Assembly (NCBI RefSeq): GCF_021134715.1
Contig: NC_060021.1
Location: 9,146,501-9,210,500, forward strand
Length of the DNA stretch: 64,000 nucleotides
Origin: Daphnia pulex
Lineage: Eukaryota; Arthropoda; Branchiopoda; Diplostraca; Daphniidae
Direction of reading: 5' to 3'
Shown: positions 13,380 to 23,683 of the stretch, one piece after another
Position numbering within the stretch: position 1 is the stretch's first letter
Layout of the letters: each line of letters begins with the position of its first letter
Notes under the pieces: model-generated
What the model saw: only the letters and a program-made list of their open reading frames with translations
Told to the model about the DNA's origin: nothing
Database searches by the model: none
Translations under genes and position numbers: made by a program

Positions 13380-13670
13380 TTACACTCTGGGCATTTCCCC
13401 CTGTAATTTCTTTACTGCCTCGTCATCTTGTAAAGACATTTGTGTCAATTTCCTGCCAACACGTTCATGAATATCCAAATATTTTGCTACACAACGATCT
13501 AGACAAACTGATTCACCCTTGACCAGTTCAGCATCTTTATACTTAGGGGGTATGCACTTCTTGTGGCAAGCAGCAGTCATCCTGTTGTACATGTCGGACA
13601 TCATTTCAATTTCCAGATCTTGTACCAACTGCATTTTTGCTGCATCCATCTGAGGTATTGTGGCTGCCAT
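13380..13670 (-). CDS. TIMM10: Mitochondrial import chaperone Tim10
   Basis: A 96-residue single-exon ORF for a small Tim chaperone of the intermembrane space, which with Tim9 escorts hydrophobic carrier precursors to the inner membrane. The twin CX3C motif is present as CHKKC and CLDRC, 15 residues apart, with the usual flanking amphipathic helices. ADDITIONAL family signs are [12 protein letters not shown]-like context ([12 protein letters not shown]) and the acidic C-terminal helix ending LQGEMPRV. The start ATG lies 29 bp after the stop of a tiny same-strand ORF, with no AG acceptor and pyrimidine tract between them, so the mature mRNA may carry both (see findings). Confidence 0.95.
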   Translation of the reverse strand: MAATIPQMDAAKMQLVQDLEIEMMSDMYNRMTAACHKKCIPPKYKDAELVKGESVCLDRCVAKYLDIHERVGRKLTQMSLQDDEAVKKLQGEMPRV

Positions 13671-13699
13671 TTTGTTGTTAGGAAATGTTTTTTCTAGTT

Positions 13700-13944
13700 C
13701 TAAAACTTTCGAGTGCTTGGTTCGTATTCACCAACGTTGGAATTTTTCATACGATCTCGACTTTTCATATGCTCGTATCTTTGCTTGTCCACGACTGATT
13801 TCGCTAAAGCGAAGCTTCCAAGCCCAGTTATTACCAATATGGCCCTGTAGAAAGATAATAAAATTAGTAATTTCCTTCTTATTTTATTTTAATATGAATG
13901 ATGATACATTACCAGCTGATGTTAACTTTCGTTATTCGGTTCAT
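13700..13944 (-). CDS. Tiny single-pass membrane protein upstream of TIMM10
   Basis: Two exons, 13913-13944 and 13700-13844, join in phase to encode 58 residues starting [19 protein letters not shown] hydrophobic segment of about 17 residues is followed by a charged tail rich in Lys, Arg and Glu ([18 protein letters not shown]) and the end [10 protein letters not shown]. This layout resembles small uncharacterised mitochondrial inner-membrane proteins. I think of a DUF4748-like family but cannot confirm it. The stop codon is 29 bp upstream of the TIMM10 ATG on the same strand. The function is unknown, though the linkage to TIMM10 suggests a mitochondrial role. Confidence 0.65.
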
Positions 13945-14594
13945 GGATTAACCAAAAAACCGATTACTGGACAGAGAATTTACCGACAGTCTTGAGAAAA
14001 ACACACGTGCATTTAACTTCGATTACGAGACTCGACACTGGGTCTTTATGATCTTAGGTTTTAATCTCTCCAGTAGGTGGCTGCACAAATCAGCGGACCT
14101 ACCATTCCTATTCCTCTTGAGATCTCAAAAGCTCAAACGGATTTGATTTGATATTCGTATTACTATCTCAAATGTAATATAAAAATATTATTATAATCAT
14201 AATGAAAGTGCTACATTTAATTAACGAAAAATCTGGTTTCATGTTTAAATTCAGAAAACTTTTATAATAAAATTTCATTTCCATTCGAAATGTTCATAAT
14301 AATTGTTGAAGAACACGTAATTAATTAGAAAACCAACACCCAAATTTGACTTTTCCTCATACTGATTAGTGATTTCTCATATTGCATTCTACTACCTCGT
14401 TTCAAATTTTTTTAAATGATTGCGTCAATGATCACATCAAGTAAAATGTATAAAAAAAATCTAAATTACAAAAAGGAGAAATTGAGTTTTTATTCTGAAT
14501 CGACAAAAGTAAATTCACTATGGTCAATTGGACGATTAATTCACTGGCACACATACAACAAGCACACAATCTTACAAAAACTGCCAAGATCATT

Positions 14595-15463
14595 TCATCG
14601 CTTTGCGAACTGATTCACGTATTCACGTACTTTAACTTCGAAAGAAGAACGATCTTTCCGGTAATGCTCTGCGGCTTCAATATTCAAAGGATCTTCGAAA
14701 TTTAACAGGTCCTAATAAATAAAAATCAACAATACATCAAAAATATACACAAATCAACAAAAATAAACACTAGGAATAAACTAATCAAGACTTAATCACA
14801 CGCATATTTTTTAACGATTTTTCAAATCGAGTACAACTAAACATTTGTGACCGACGCAAAATAAACATTTTAAATGACTTACGGTGAAGAGAGAATTCAG
14901 ACCCCATACAACATCTTTTAACTTTCTAGTAGGGGCCCATCCTAGCCCATCAATAGAATTCTGTCTCAAAAGGCTGAGGCAGATTTCACCTTCTTCACTA
15001 ATGTTTGGATGCCAGAGTTTTGTCAGGCATTTTACTATAGGAGGCTGAGAAATAACAAATACACACTGAAATTATAGTACTCTTAATAAATGCCCATTCA
15101 ATTATTACTGAAATGTTGTAATCTTCATTGATGACAACATGAAAGAGAAACTTTCCACTTTTCCAGAAACCCTCGTCAGGTTGAATGATCACAGAGAATT
15201 CATGGAGAGCATCAGGATTCTCAAACTTTACTCGGCATGTGGAAGGAATGGTCTGTTCCATTTCCTGAACCTAAACATGTATAACAAAACAATAAACAAT
15301 GAAATAAACTTAAAACAGATGTCACAACTGTCCTTACCTCTTTAACAAGAAGCTTGTCCCTGATGCTAATTCTTTTAGGAGCAGGATGTTCATGTTTTAC
15401 TGGTGTACTACTGTTATTTCTGTTTTCTGCTTCCTTTTTGAGTCTTTTAGTTAAAGTAATCAT
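14595..15463 (-). CDS. UBE2F: NEDD8-conjugating enzyme UBE2F
   Basis: An E2 enzyme that takes NEDD8 from the APP-BP1/UBA3 E1 and passes it to cullins, mainly CUL5 with RBX2 in vertebrates. Four exons: 15338-15463, 15109-15270, 14883-15044 and 14595-14711, giving 188 residues, essentially the human length. The N-terminal extension starts [15 protein letters not shown] and leads to [13 protein letters not shown], the E1-docking and first-helix region. The UBC fold shows [10 protein letters not shown], the catalytic cysteine in GEICLSLL, then [20 protein letters not shown] and [11 protein letters not shown], which separate UBE2F from UBE2M. It is divergent from VPS25, 348 bp away, so the two probably share a promoter region. 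Confidence 0.95.
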
Positions 15464-15811
15464 GATCTAAAATTAAACAAACTCCAGTTTAGGGGGAAAA
15501 CAGTTTAATAACGATTCGACACACAAGTTTCCACTGCCCAAGCCAGGCATAGACAGTGGCAAGTCAGCTGTGTAAGGTCACTCAGTCGTCGGAAAATAAA
15601 ATAATTATTCTTCGAATTGAATTTTGGTAAATAATTCTTAGAAATTAGAAAATATTCAAGGGTATAGACAGATGATATTTAAAAATTAATTAAAATTATC
15701 ATAAATTTAAAATAATATATCATTATTGAAAATTTGCACCGTCCGTCTCATCAGGTATTTTGACATTTCTTCTAGTCGTGTTGTGTGTTGATAATCGTTT
15801 CTGTTGTTATT

Positions 15812-16530
15812 ATGGAATTTTCATGGCCTTGGGAGTACGATTTCCCCCCATTCTTCACGTAACTTGAAAATATTTTCGTAGTTTTGGCGTCTATATTATT
15901 TAGCCTATTTTCTTAATGCAGCTTACAGCCAAATTTGGATACTCTGAGAAAACAACTAGAGGCATGGCGTAAACTTGTGCTCGATTATTGTCGTCATAAC
16001 AAAATTTTTGTCCTTGATGTCCAAGAGTCAATTTCGCTGTTTCAGAACAAAGCCATAGACAGTAACTGTTTTTTTTGCCAATTTTTCAAATACAAAATAT
16101 CTATGACATTGACTCTATCAAGGACAGCTTTCTACTGAAGGAATCAACCGAGTGCTAGAGAGTTTGCTTGAATACAACCAAATAGAATGGTGTGACAAGG
16201 CCAAAAAGCAATGTCTTGTCTATTGGAAGAATCCTCAAGAATGGGGGAACTTAATCTACCGCTATGCTTCAGACAAGGGAATGACCAATACAGTCTGCAC
16301 CTTTTACGAATTGACTGCTGGTGATGATGTTCAAAATGAAGGTATTTTATCCTCAGAAGTGACATTGACTAATCATTGAGTAACATTAATTTTTTTTTAT
16401 TACCTTTTTTATTTCAGAATTTGCTGGTATGGATCAATCCTTGCTAGTAAAAGCTTTAAAGACACTTGAGGCAACAAATAAAGCTGAAATAATTATGTTT
16501 GGTGGAAATGAAGGTGTAAAATTTTTCTGA
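15812..16530 (+). CDS. VPS25: ESCRT-II subunit VPS25
   Basis: A subunit of ESCRT-II, which sorts ubiquitinated membrane cargo at endosomes and nucleates ESCRT-III. Exons are 15812-15858, 15922-16061, 16123-16341 and 16418-16530, giving 172 residues against 176 in human. The PPXY-like N-terminus reads FSWPWEYDFPPFFTLQPN. The two winged-helix domains follow, with INRVLESLLEYNQIEW and QEWGNLIYRYASDKG, a variable acidic stretch, and the C-terminal end EIIMFGGNEGVKFF. Introns are 51-76 bp. A same-strand gene, TMEM231, starts only 108 bp downstream. Confidence 0.95.
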
Positions 16531-16638
16531 ATTTGTAAATATCAAGATCTAAAATAAAACAATAAATTTAATTTTCCAAGTTCCACAAAATATGCCATTT
16601 ATTAAGAATAACAGTTAAACCAATTAAATCAGGTTACC

Positions 16639-17754
16639 ATGGTTACCAAACAATTCCAAACAAACCGTGCGGCAATGGCATTATTAACGTTCTACTCAAC
16701 TCCTCTTGTACGAGAATATCAATCGACTTTGATTTCACGTGCCTGTTTTTTCGCGTCCTTATGTTTTCTAGTGTGCGTATTTGCTCCTTTATTAGTTGCC
16801 TACAGTAGTCATGGATTTTGGGTAAAACATAATGTGCATCGAGAACAACCGGATGTCCGCTTCAAGTATCAGGCATTACTTTTGGCTCGTTCACCATCCA
16901 GCGATGTTACGTGGAGCACTTTCACAGAATATAATTCGCTCACTAGTCAATATTTGCATTTTCCATCGATAACTGTAAGTTTTGCCAATAATTCCTTTAG
17001 CAAACTTTAAAATAATTGATTTTTAATGGCTAGGTTATGGAAAAAGATGAAGATGACGACGGACTTATGGATGGACTAGATCTGAGTTTGGAACTGGAGA
17101 CTAATCAAACAATTCATTTCATTCAGTTATTTTTAATATTTTCTTACCGATTAAAAGTAAGTCTTTATTGACTTCAAAGATAAGTTAGACCAAATCAGTA
17201 TTTTTGTGATTGTAGGATATCTCATCCATAACTATGGAATCATTGGCCGTGATTCAATATAATTCTGGCATTCCGTTAACTGGATTGCACTACGTAGGGG
17301 ATTTACAATGGCTGCAGAAGCGAATGCTCAATTACCGACAGTCAGACAACCGTTATAATCAAACCGTAATGGGACAATTTGAAATCTCCGACTTGCTTCG
17401 AGCTTACAACGAACGTGACTGTAAGCAATCCAAATATCTTATCTTTTTACGACAATCGATTGAAATTTTATCTTTTTAGATGGAACCGAAACCCGTAATG
17501 GGCACTATTCTCCGATTTACGGTCCATCCGATGGCTTATTGCGAGTTCACAGTTACATTCGATACACGGAAGCGGTTCTGGAATATACGCCTGGCCTCTG
17601 GAATGTTCTCAAGTGGGCTTGGATCCAGTACGCTTCCATTCTGTTGATTTTCTCCTATGTAGTAGGTATTTTCAAGAACGTCGTTTTCGGCCAACAGATG
17701 ATTCCAACATGGAATGAAAAACGTATAAAAACTGTCAGCCATAATTTTAAATGA
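16639..17754 (+). CDS. TMEM231: Ciliary transition-zone protein TMEM231
   Basis: A component of the MKS (tectonic) complex that forms the membrane diffusion barrier at the ciliary transition zone. Four exons, 16639-16974, 17034-17156, 17216-17420 and 17480-17754, encode 312 residues, matching the family. There are two membrane segments, one near residues 35-58 (CFLVCVFAPLLVAY) and one near the C-terminus (YASILLIFSYVVG). Family motifs include SHGFWVK, EQPDVRFKYQ, WSTFTEYN, LFLIFSYRL and PGLWNVLKWAWIQY. A second Met at codon 13 (MALL) matches the start of human TMEM231 better and may be the real start. It is convergent with the MDM2-like gene. Confidence 0.93.
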
Positions 17755-17852
17755 GTTATGAGGATATTAACTGAATGTATTTTTATATTTCCATGGTTTT
17801 TTTTTCTAAGAAATGAATCGAGTTTAAAAATAACGTGAGAAGTGTTGATTTT

Positions 17853-18958
17853 TTAATTAAAGAAAATCTTTATAGTGTTTTGAATCGACTGACGGCAAAT
17901 AGGACACTTTGCGTTAGGTTTTCTTGAGATTTTCAAAGTACACGCATAACAAGCTGCCACATGAGCTGTTTTTCTGTGAACGAAGGCACCATCCCGAATT
18001 CCGACGTGACACACTGTGCACATGTTGTTATCATTTGAAGTGCCAGGTGCAGATATCAGCATCGCACAGTCAGTGTCTAGAGAAGTGCCAGATGGTTTGG
18101 TTCTCCCAGGCTTTTTAGACCTTCTTACTGGACGTGGTGGTCGACTTGATTTCCGCTTCTGTTAGTAAAAAAAAAGAATAAAATGTCAGACACTTAAATT
18201 TCGTGAGAATGTGATAAATATAACAGTACCTGATAGCAAGTGAAGCAGAAATTGCGTGGGGCTGAAGTTGGTGCTCTGCATTTAAGACATTTCCAACTGG
18301 TTTGCGATTGAGAGTTGTCGAAGTTACTATCCGTTTCACCGTTAGGATCGTCCCAACCGGACTCGTCGGTAAAAGAAGAACTACTGTCGGCTAGTGGGGC
18401 TGGCAAAAGGCCTTCAGGAAAATGAACATTCTGAAGAGATAAATACATTTTTATATCTAAAAATAAAACATCTGTGGGCTTTGTTGCTTACCGTAATTTC
18501 AAGAGAAGAAGAAGAGTCACTGCTTTGAGATTCTAGATCTGTACTATCTTCGTCAACAATTTCAAATTCTGTAAGGGAATCCACTTCATCAGGATCTGAT
18601 AAACTCCAGTCGTCAACAGAATCAGCTGCCCAAGCTGTTAAATAAGAACATTAATTGCTTTTCTTTGCACAGTGATGCATCGCAAACATACCTGTTTCAT
18701 AGCTCTGCCAAGAATAAACAGATTCTTTATCATCGTCATCATCATCATTTACATTTACACCATCACATGAAGATGAACCAGACCCGGTCGACAGGAAATC
18801 TGGGCAGAAACGTTTACGCGCCGGTTCTTCCATTTGAACTCCATCACATATCATCTAAACAGCAAGGCCAAGTGTAACCATCAAGTAAATGTTAAAACAC
18901 ACAAAAATCTAAAACTCAATAAAAAAATTTTGATATTTACCACAGAGTGGGTATCCAT
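17853..18958 (-). CDS. Mdm2: MDM2-like E3 ubiquitin ligase without visible p53-binding domain
   Basis: Five exons, 18941-18958, 18692-18854, 18492-18634, 18230-18430 and 17853-18158, encode 276 residues. From N to C the protein has a short start MDTHSV, an acidic serine-rich region (NDDDDDDKES, later FEIVDEDS), a RanBP2-type zinc finger (WKCLKCRAPT...NFCFTCYQ), a basic patch (KRKSSRPPRPVRRSKK), and a C-terminal C2H2C4 RING. The RING reads CTVCHVG, FVHRKTAHVAACYAC and AKCPICRQSIQ, closely matching MDM2/MDM4, with the aromatic last residues (IFFN) needed for RING dimers. The N-terminal SWIB domain that binds p53 in MDM2 is not seen here or in the next 1.4 kb upstream. Either it was lost or distant exons encode it. 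Confidence 0.85.
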
Positions 18959-19131
18959 ATTTTTAGCAATTTTAAACACTTGGTAAACAAACTTGTAGGA
19001 AAAAAACAAAACAGGACGGACAAAATGGAATGACTAGGGTTGTTGATAGGATAAAGTCGACTGAATTGAAATGCCAGAATCGTCTGCTAGAAGTATATTC
19101 CCAAGGCCTAGGGCGTTATTGCGAACGCTAG

Positions 19132-19151
19132 AAACATGTTCGAACACGTCT
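19132..19151. promoter_or_regulatory. Candidate p53-family response element
   Basis: Two adjacent decamers with no spacer: AAACATGTTC matches RRRCWWGYYY at every position, and GAACACGTCT matches with one deviation in the WW core. A third partial half-site (CTTGTCT) overlaps on the right. The element is about 175-195 bp upstream of the start codon of the MDM2-like gene. Binding is inferred from the consensus. Confidence 0.4.
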
Positions 19152-20382
19152 TGTCTGTTCCGACTCGATCGTGAATAGAGTACGTTCAAGTCCGTTGAAA
19201 TGCACGCCTTGTATCGTATTACTACTGTAAGTAGTTCTGTTATGTACAGGAAACTCTAGATTGAGTTACAGTAATTTCTCTAGCAGCTGTGCATATCAAG
19301 GTGTGTGTCAGTCAAGGTATTTGACATACTTTGCCTGTCTTGATGTCTCATATTACAGAGAATAGGCACATACAAAATTAGTAATTTTATTTAAGTTTGG
19401 GAAATTCACCAGAGGCGTGATTACTCACATTTTATGAAATATAGTGAAGTAATCATTCAGGCGTCCACAATCTATCACAATTGGGCCCAACCTGCCCGGA
19501 CTCGTCGTTGTTGTTGAGCTTTCCGTTGGGCGGCGGCATTTCTCAAATAGTTCGTGCTCGTGCCTGAGCTTGAAAGAGTTTCACTCTTGAGTGAGTAAAA
19601 ACCGTTTGTTGTTAGTGAGGGGGAAAGCTTTCACACACAACAAATAAGAAAGAATTTTGATCACGCCCATTTTAACATTATGTTAGAAAGTCTAAAATGT
19701 CATGGAAGATTATTATTTTACTGTATGAACAAAATCTCAAACTATTAATGTCAGGGTCGTGAAGATATACAAAGCGGAGAAACCTCCAGTTTGTAATCTT
19801 TCCTTATCGGCTCTTTTCTTAAAACGAGATCCACACGAAATTCGACACGTCTGAACGGGAACGGCGATTTCTTCCATCGGGTCCGATTTACAGTAGATAA
19901 CGGAAAAGCACTTGCAAGAGTTTGAGGACAATGTTCTACATGATTATCGCATCCTCTGGAGCATATCAGTGCAACGTTTTACTGCTATAAGCATTAAAGG
20001 AGAAAATACAAGTTTAAAGATGCGGATTATGCGTTTAATGGTTGTTTACGAAATTATCTATTGCATTAAGAGGATTTTCATCAACTAGGACAAGTGATAA
20101 TTAGGTCGTTGAAGGGCACGATCAAAGATTTAAGATCTACAAAGTAAAAATCAATGCTTGCATTCAAGGCTTCCCATTAGCAACAGTAATCCATAATTTG
20201 GTAAAGAATACTGCTGGATTGAAGAATACTGGATCCTTAATCAACGATCCTGGCCATCGGCCTAGAGCTTTTTCGTTGATATTGATTTGCGTGCGACATT
20301 TGCGAACGATGTGTGAAAACAAATTGCTTTCATTCATGTGAACTCGAATTGACTGTTGCCATGGGGGAATTTAGTAAAATTG

Positions 20383-20393
20383 AAAAATAAAAA
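20383..20393 (-). terminator. Pol III terminator of tRNA-iMet
   Basis: Reading on the minus strand, six bases after the mature tRNA end, there are two T5 runs separated by one A. This is a standard RNA polymerase III stop. Confidence 0.75.
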
Positions 20394-20399
20394 GATTTT

Positions 20400-20471
20400 T
20401 AGCAGAGCGTGGTTTCGATCCACGGACCTCTGGGTTATGGGCCCAGCACGCTTCCGCTGCGCCACTCTGCT
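20400..20471 (-). tRNA. tRNA-iMet-CAT: Initiator tRNA-Met (CAT)
   Basis: A 72-nt cloverleaf. The acceptor stem AGCAGAG pairs with CTCTGCT, the anticodon loop reads CCCATAA with CAT anticodon, and the anticodon stem carries the three consecutive G-C pairs (GGG/CCC) typical of initiators. The T loop is ATCGAAA, with A54 and A60 in place of the elongator TTC pattern, another eukaryotic initiator mark. The discriminator is A. There is no intron and no encoded CCA. Confidence 0.96.
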
Positions 20472-21290
20472 GTTCTTTTTGGTTGATCAATAAAGTAAAT
20501 AATTTATTTTTTTTTTTTGAAGGAAAATAAATTGATCGACACTCGACAAGGAAATGGAAATGTCAGATAGATTGAGTTTGCGCTTGTGTACGTAACATTA
20601 TTACCAAAGTTCGTTTGCACTCCCGTCTAATTTTTTTTTTATTTCTAAGGATGACTGGCAACAAAGCTGGGAGCACAAATAGGCTGTCGATATAGATGTT
20701 TACTACCGGCCTTCTTATCAGTTTTCTTTTAGAAACAGGATTCGACTGGTTGGTAAATGTCACAAGTCACATTTAGTTTCGTCTAGTTTGCTCTGCTAAG
20801 GTAACACAAGTAAACTTTTTTTTATTTTGTTTTTGTTGGATATTAACTTACCTACACCGAACTTGGGTTTTGTTGGCTAGTCTAGTAATCAATAATTGTC
20901 ATTTTCCCCGTGTTCTGGACTCGACTGGTTTGGAAGTGAAATTTGTTTTGTAGCACTGCGAAGTATCAGACCTGTTCTAGAGAATTTAAAACGGTGTATT
21001 AATTACGGGGTTTGATTGAAAAGTCTAAACGCAAAATGAAAGGTAACCATAAAGTATCAGCCAAGGTTTTTACCAGTTCTATTAATAATGAATACAGTAT
21101 CTCTATAATAAAATTTCTAGGAAATTTCTCTCTAATAATAAACACATATAAAATATGTCTTTTGCGAAATGAGGTCATGGCTTTTATAGCTAAATGTATG
21201 ACATGCACACGCGTCATTTCACATTTATACCTTGAAGGAAATTGATTGAATTACTGAATGTCATGTTTGTATGTAGCTAATAGGTCTGAC

Positions 21291-21899
21291 ATGGACACAT
21301 CGGAAATCGAATTCCCTCGACTGGAACTAATGGTCGCAACCGATTTAAAACTGGGAATTGGAAAGGAAAATAAAATGGCCTGGCACCTGCCAACCGAATT
21401 TTCCTACTATCGACGGATGACTACGTGCGCAAATGGATCGGAAAAAGTGCACGCCTCCATATTCGCTACCAAGACCTGGCAGTCCATCCCACCGGAAATG
21501 AAACCTTGGGGCAATACCATATGTTTCATTTTGAGTCGCTCCATGACGGAAGATGATGTGCGAAACTACAGCGACGTCTACGTCCATTCAAGTCTTGAAG
21601 AAATCATTGCTCACATGCGTCAAACAGATATGAGAAAACGTATCGATCGGGTCTGGATGCACGGAGGAGGGTTTGGCTACAAGGAGGCCCTTCGTTCAAA
21701 GCATTTCTACCGATTGTATCATACCAAGATCGACGCTGAATTTTCGTGCGATGTGTTTTTTCCTAGATACGACGAATGCCAACTCCAAATAGTTGACGAT
21801 CCCGATGTCCCTCAAGGGATTCAACTGGACCGCGGCGTCAGTTATCAAATCCATGTCTATGAAACCACTGGCGTTTGCCCTTTACTCGATGCTCCTTGA
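21291..21899 (+). CDS. Dihydrofolate-reductase-like protein, copy 1 (diverged)
   Basis: An intronless coding region of 202 residues whose upstream sequence has an acceptor-like AATAG at 21282, suggesting a 5' untranslated exon. The DHFR order of motifs is clear: LGIGKENKMAWHLPTEF (conserved Trp and the acidic folate-binding Glu), TKTWQSIP, ILSRSM, RVWMHGGGFGYKEAL (the GG cofactor loop) and CDVFFP. DHFR reduces dihydrofolate to tetrahydrofolate with NADPH. Two features are unusual. The Arg of the [L/K]-G-R-x-N segment that binds the folate glutamate is replaced (WGNTICF), and the cofactor motif GK/GR before TW is degraded to AT. Activity is therefore uncertain. A longer start at 21258 is possible but lies before the acceptor. 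Confidence 0.75.
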   Translation: MDTSEIEFPRLELMVATDLKLGIGKENKMAWHLPTEFSYYRRMTTCANGSEKVHASIFATKTWQSIPPEMKPWGNTICFILSRSMTEDDVRNYSDVYVHSSLEEIIAHMRQTDMRKRIDRVWMHGGGFGYKEALRSKHFYRLYHTKIDAEFSCDVFFPRYDECQLQIVDDPDVPQGIQLDRGVSYQIHVYETTGVCPLLDAP

Positions 21900-23683
21900 G
21901 CCCAATTTAATGTCCTAACCTGCAAAATGATTGAAATCGATATTTGATTATGATGCTCTCTAACGGAAACATGCCCCAGTGTTTGTAACAGTAACCTGAT
22001 TTATTATTTGATGACTCAAAAAACATTCCCGAGCAAATAAACGAATCGACAATTGCGGGAAAGTAGGACACCAATCAAACAAGTTGGGTTGTGAGAAAAT
22101 AAATAATGGGAAATCGAAAACCGTAAATAATTTTTTAAAAATAATTTTTTAAACTAATGCTTTAAGTACGACCTGACGTTTCTCAACATTAAGGATAATC
22201 AAACATTCAAACCAAAATAGCTCTATAAAATACAAGGTCTAAAAGTGCTGAAAAACGTACACGTGGGTTATCAAACTGAGGAATGTGCAATGTCATGCAT
22301 GAATAAATAAAACGATAAATAATTGATTAACAACTTACGTATTCCACATTTTTCGTTTTCGAACTTTAAACTTGGGCATATCAAGTATTAAAGGCTTGGA
22401 TCAACGGGAGCAAAGCCTTGTATGGGGCTCTTCGGGATCTGTTTTATTTAGCCGATTTATCTGGCAACGCAGCATGGTTCGAGACTTTTTTGAGGGAAGA
22501 ACGGGGAGAAGAGGGAGAATGGGGCGAGTGGGAGGGAGGAGGGCGTACGAAAAAAAAGGGGACCCACGTTTCCTCTTCTCCCCCATTCGTCCCATTCTCC
22601 CTCTTCTCCCCGTTCTTCCCTCAAAAAAGTCTCGAACCATGCTGCGTTGCCAGATAAATCGGCTAAATAAAACAGATCCCGAAGAGCCCTATAAGTCTAA
22701 CACTAACAACTTAAGTAAATTTGTTTGAGCAGACGAATATTTAAGTGGCTTACACTTCAATCATAGATAAAGAAGACTGGTTTCGCATGTGCTATCCTTT
22801 TAGCCCTATCCCTACTGACCCCGAGTTCTTGGAGTGCTTGTAGTGCCTCTAGCGGACAAAGTACTGTACTGCACCGAGGCTACGAAGGGTTTTGCAGACG
22901 AAGATTGTTTTCCTTCTGTCTTGCTAAAATTCTTTGCTGGCGTTTAATAGTTTTAGGTAATTTTGCCTTAAAAATTTTTATTAAGAAGTCAAATTGTATT
23001 TAATTTTGACATTTGCTAATTACAAAAGCAGAGAAATCAATTGAATCATTGCAATTGAATAGAAGTAAGCAGAGTGTAGAGATGAAAACGTACACTAGAG
23101 GGCAGGACAAGTAGTCCAAGATTGGAGAAATAGGAGGAAGGGTAGCAAGAATGTTGGCGACAGTTGGCCATGTTAATTTTCTTATGAAGAGCATAAACCA
23201 GTGGTCTTTGTCTATGCTTCAATGCCCAAAGGTGTTTTGTTTCGAAAGCGTCATAGCAACGAGAAGTAGCGGGTTTTTTTAGCAGACGACGTCATCATAC
23301 GTCACACTTGTTGATTTCGGTTTTTCGTGACTGGCAAAGTCAACGGTCTTTCACCATGTATACCTTGTTCTACTTTCCTGAGCGTGACTGGAATCATCAT
23401 CAGCAGGTGTGTTTCTTCAGGAAGTTTAAGACTCGTCATAAAAGACTTTGATCAACCACGTCACATAACATCGCATTAGCATTGTTAATATCGAATAGAA
23501 ATCCCTACAAAGGTAAATTTTATCCGTAGTTACTAATTTAGGACAAAATATCCATATTTCTCAAAGGTAAAAGTAATGCAGAGAAAAAAATATATATGTT
23601 GTATTCATGTTTTGTAATTGTTGATGTATTAGTCATTTTCTAACTATCGTCTTTTTGTTTTATTGTCGTACAGGTAAGCAATA
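21900..23683. other. Spacer between the two DHFR-like genes
   Basis: No coding region is supported apart from a short upstream ORF in the leader of copy 2. It contains the foldback element at 22421-22693 and a leader exon candidate ending at 23406 (CAGCAG then GTGTGT), which could splice to the acceptor just before 23674. Confidence 0.5.
22421..22693. mobile_element. Foldback (long inverted repeat) element, MITE-like
   Basis: Arms 22421-22532 and 22582-22693 are reverse complements, with about 99 bp perfectly matched (22425-22523 against 22591-22689) and a loop of about 50 bp rich in purines. The arms contain GGATCTGTTTTATTTAGCC and a GGGAGAA-rich purine tract. Because the arms are so alike, the same short peptide is encoded on both strands, which is an artefact of symmetry. 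No transposase is present and no target-site duplication is obvious. It could be a small non-autonomous DNA element or a hairpin RNA source. Confidence 0.75.

Larger units (their letters stand above)
18959..20399. other. Upstream region of the MDM2-like gene
   Basis: No gene is supported between the MDM2-like start codon and the tRNA. I searched this stretch on the minus strand for exons resembling a SWIB domain and found none. It contains the candidate p53 response element at 19132-19151. Confidence 0.45.

Noticed and set aside
22372-22728. Matching open frames of 79-118 codons on both strands with the same peptide (MVRDFFEGRTGRRGR)
   Set aside because: Produced by the inverted repeat, which encodes the same sequence on both strands; no independent sign of coding.
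23664-23680. TACAG followed by GTAAGC, resembling a recursive splice site
   Set aside because: The DHFR-like ATG lies 10 bp downstream, so a plain acceptor for a leader intron explains it better.
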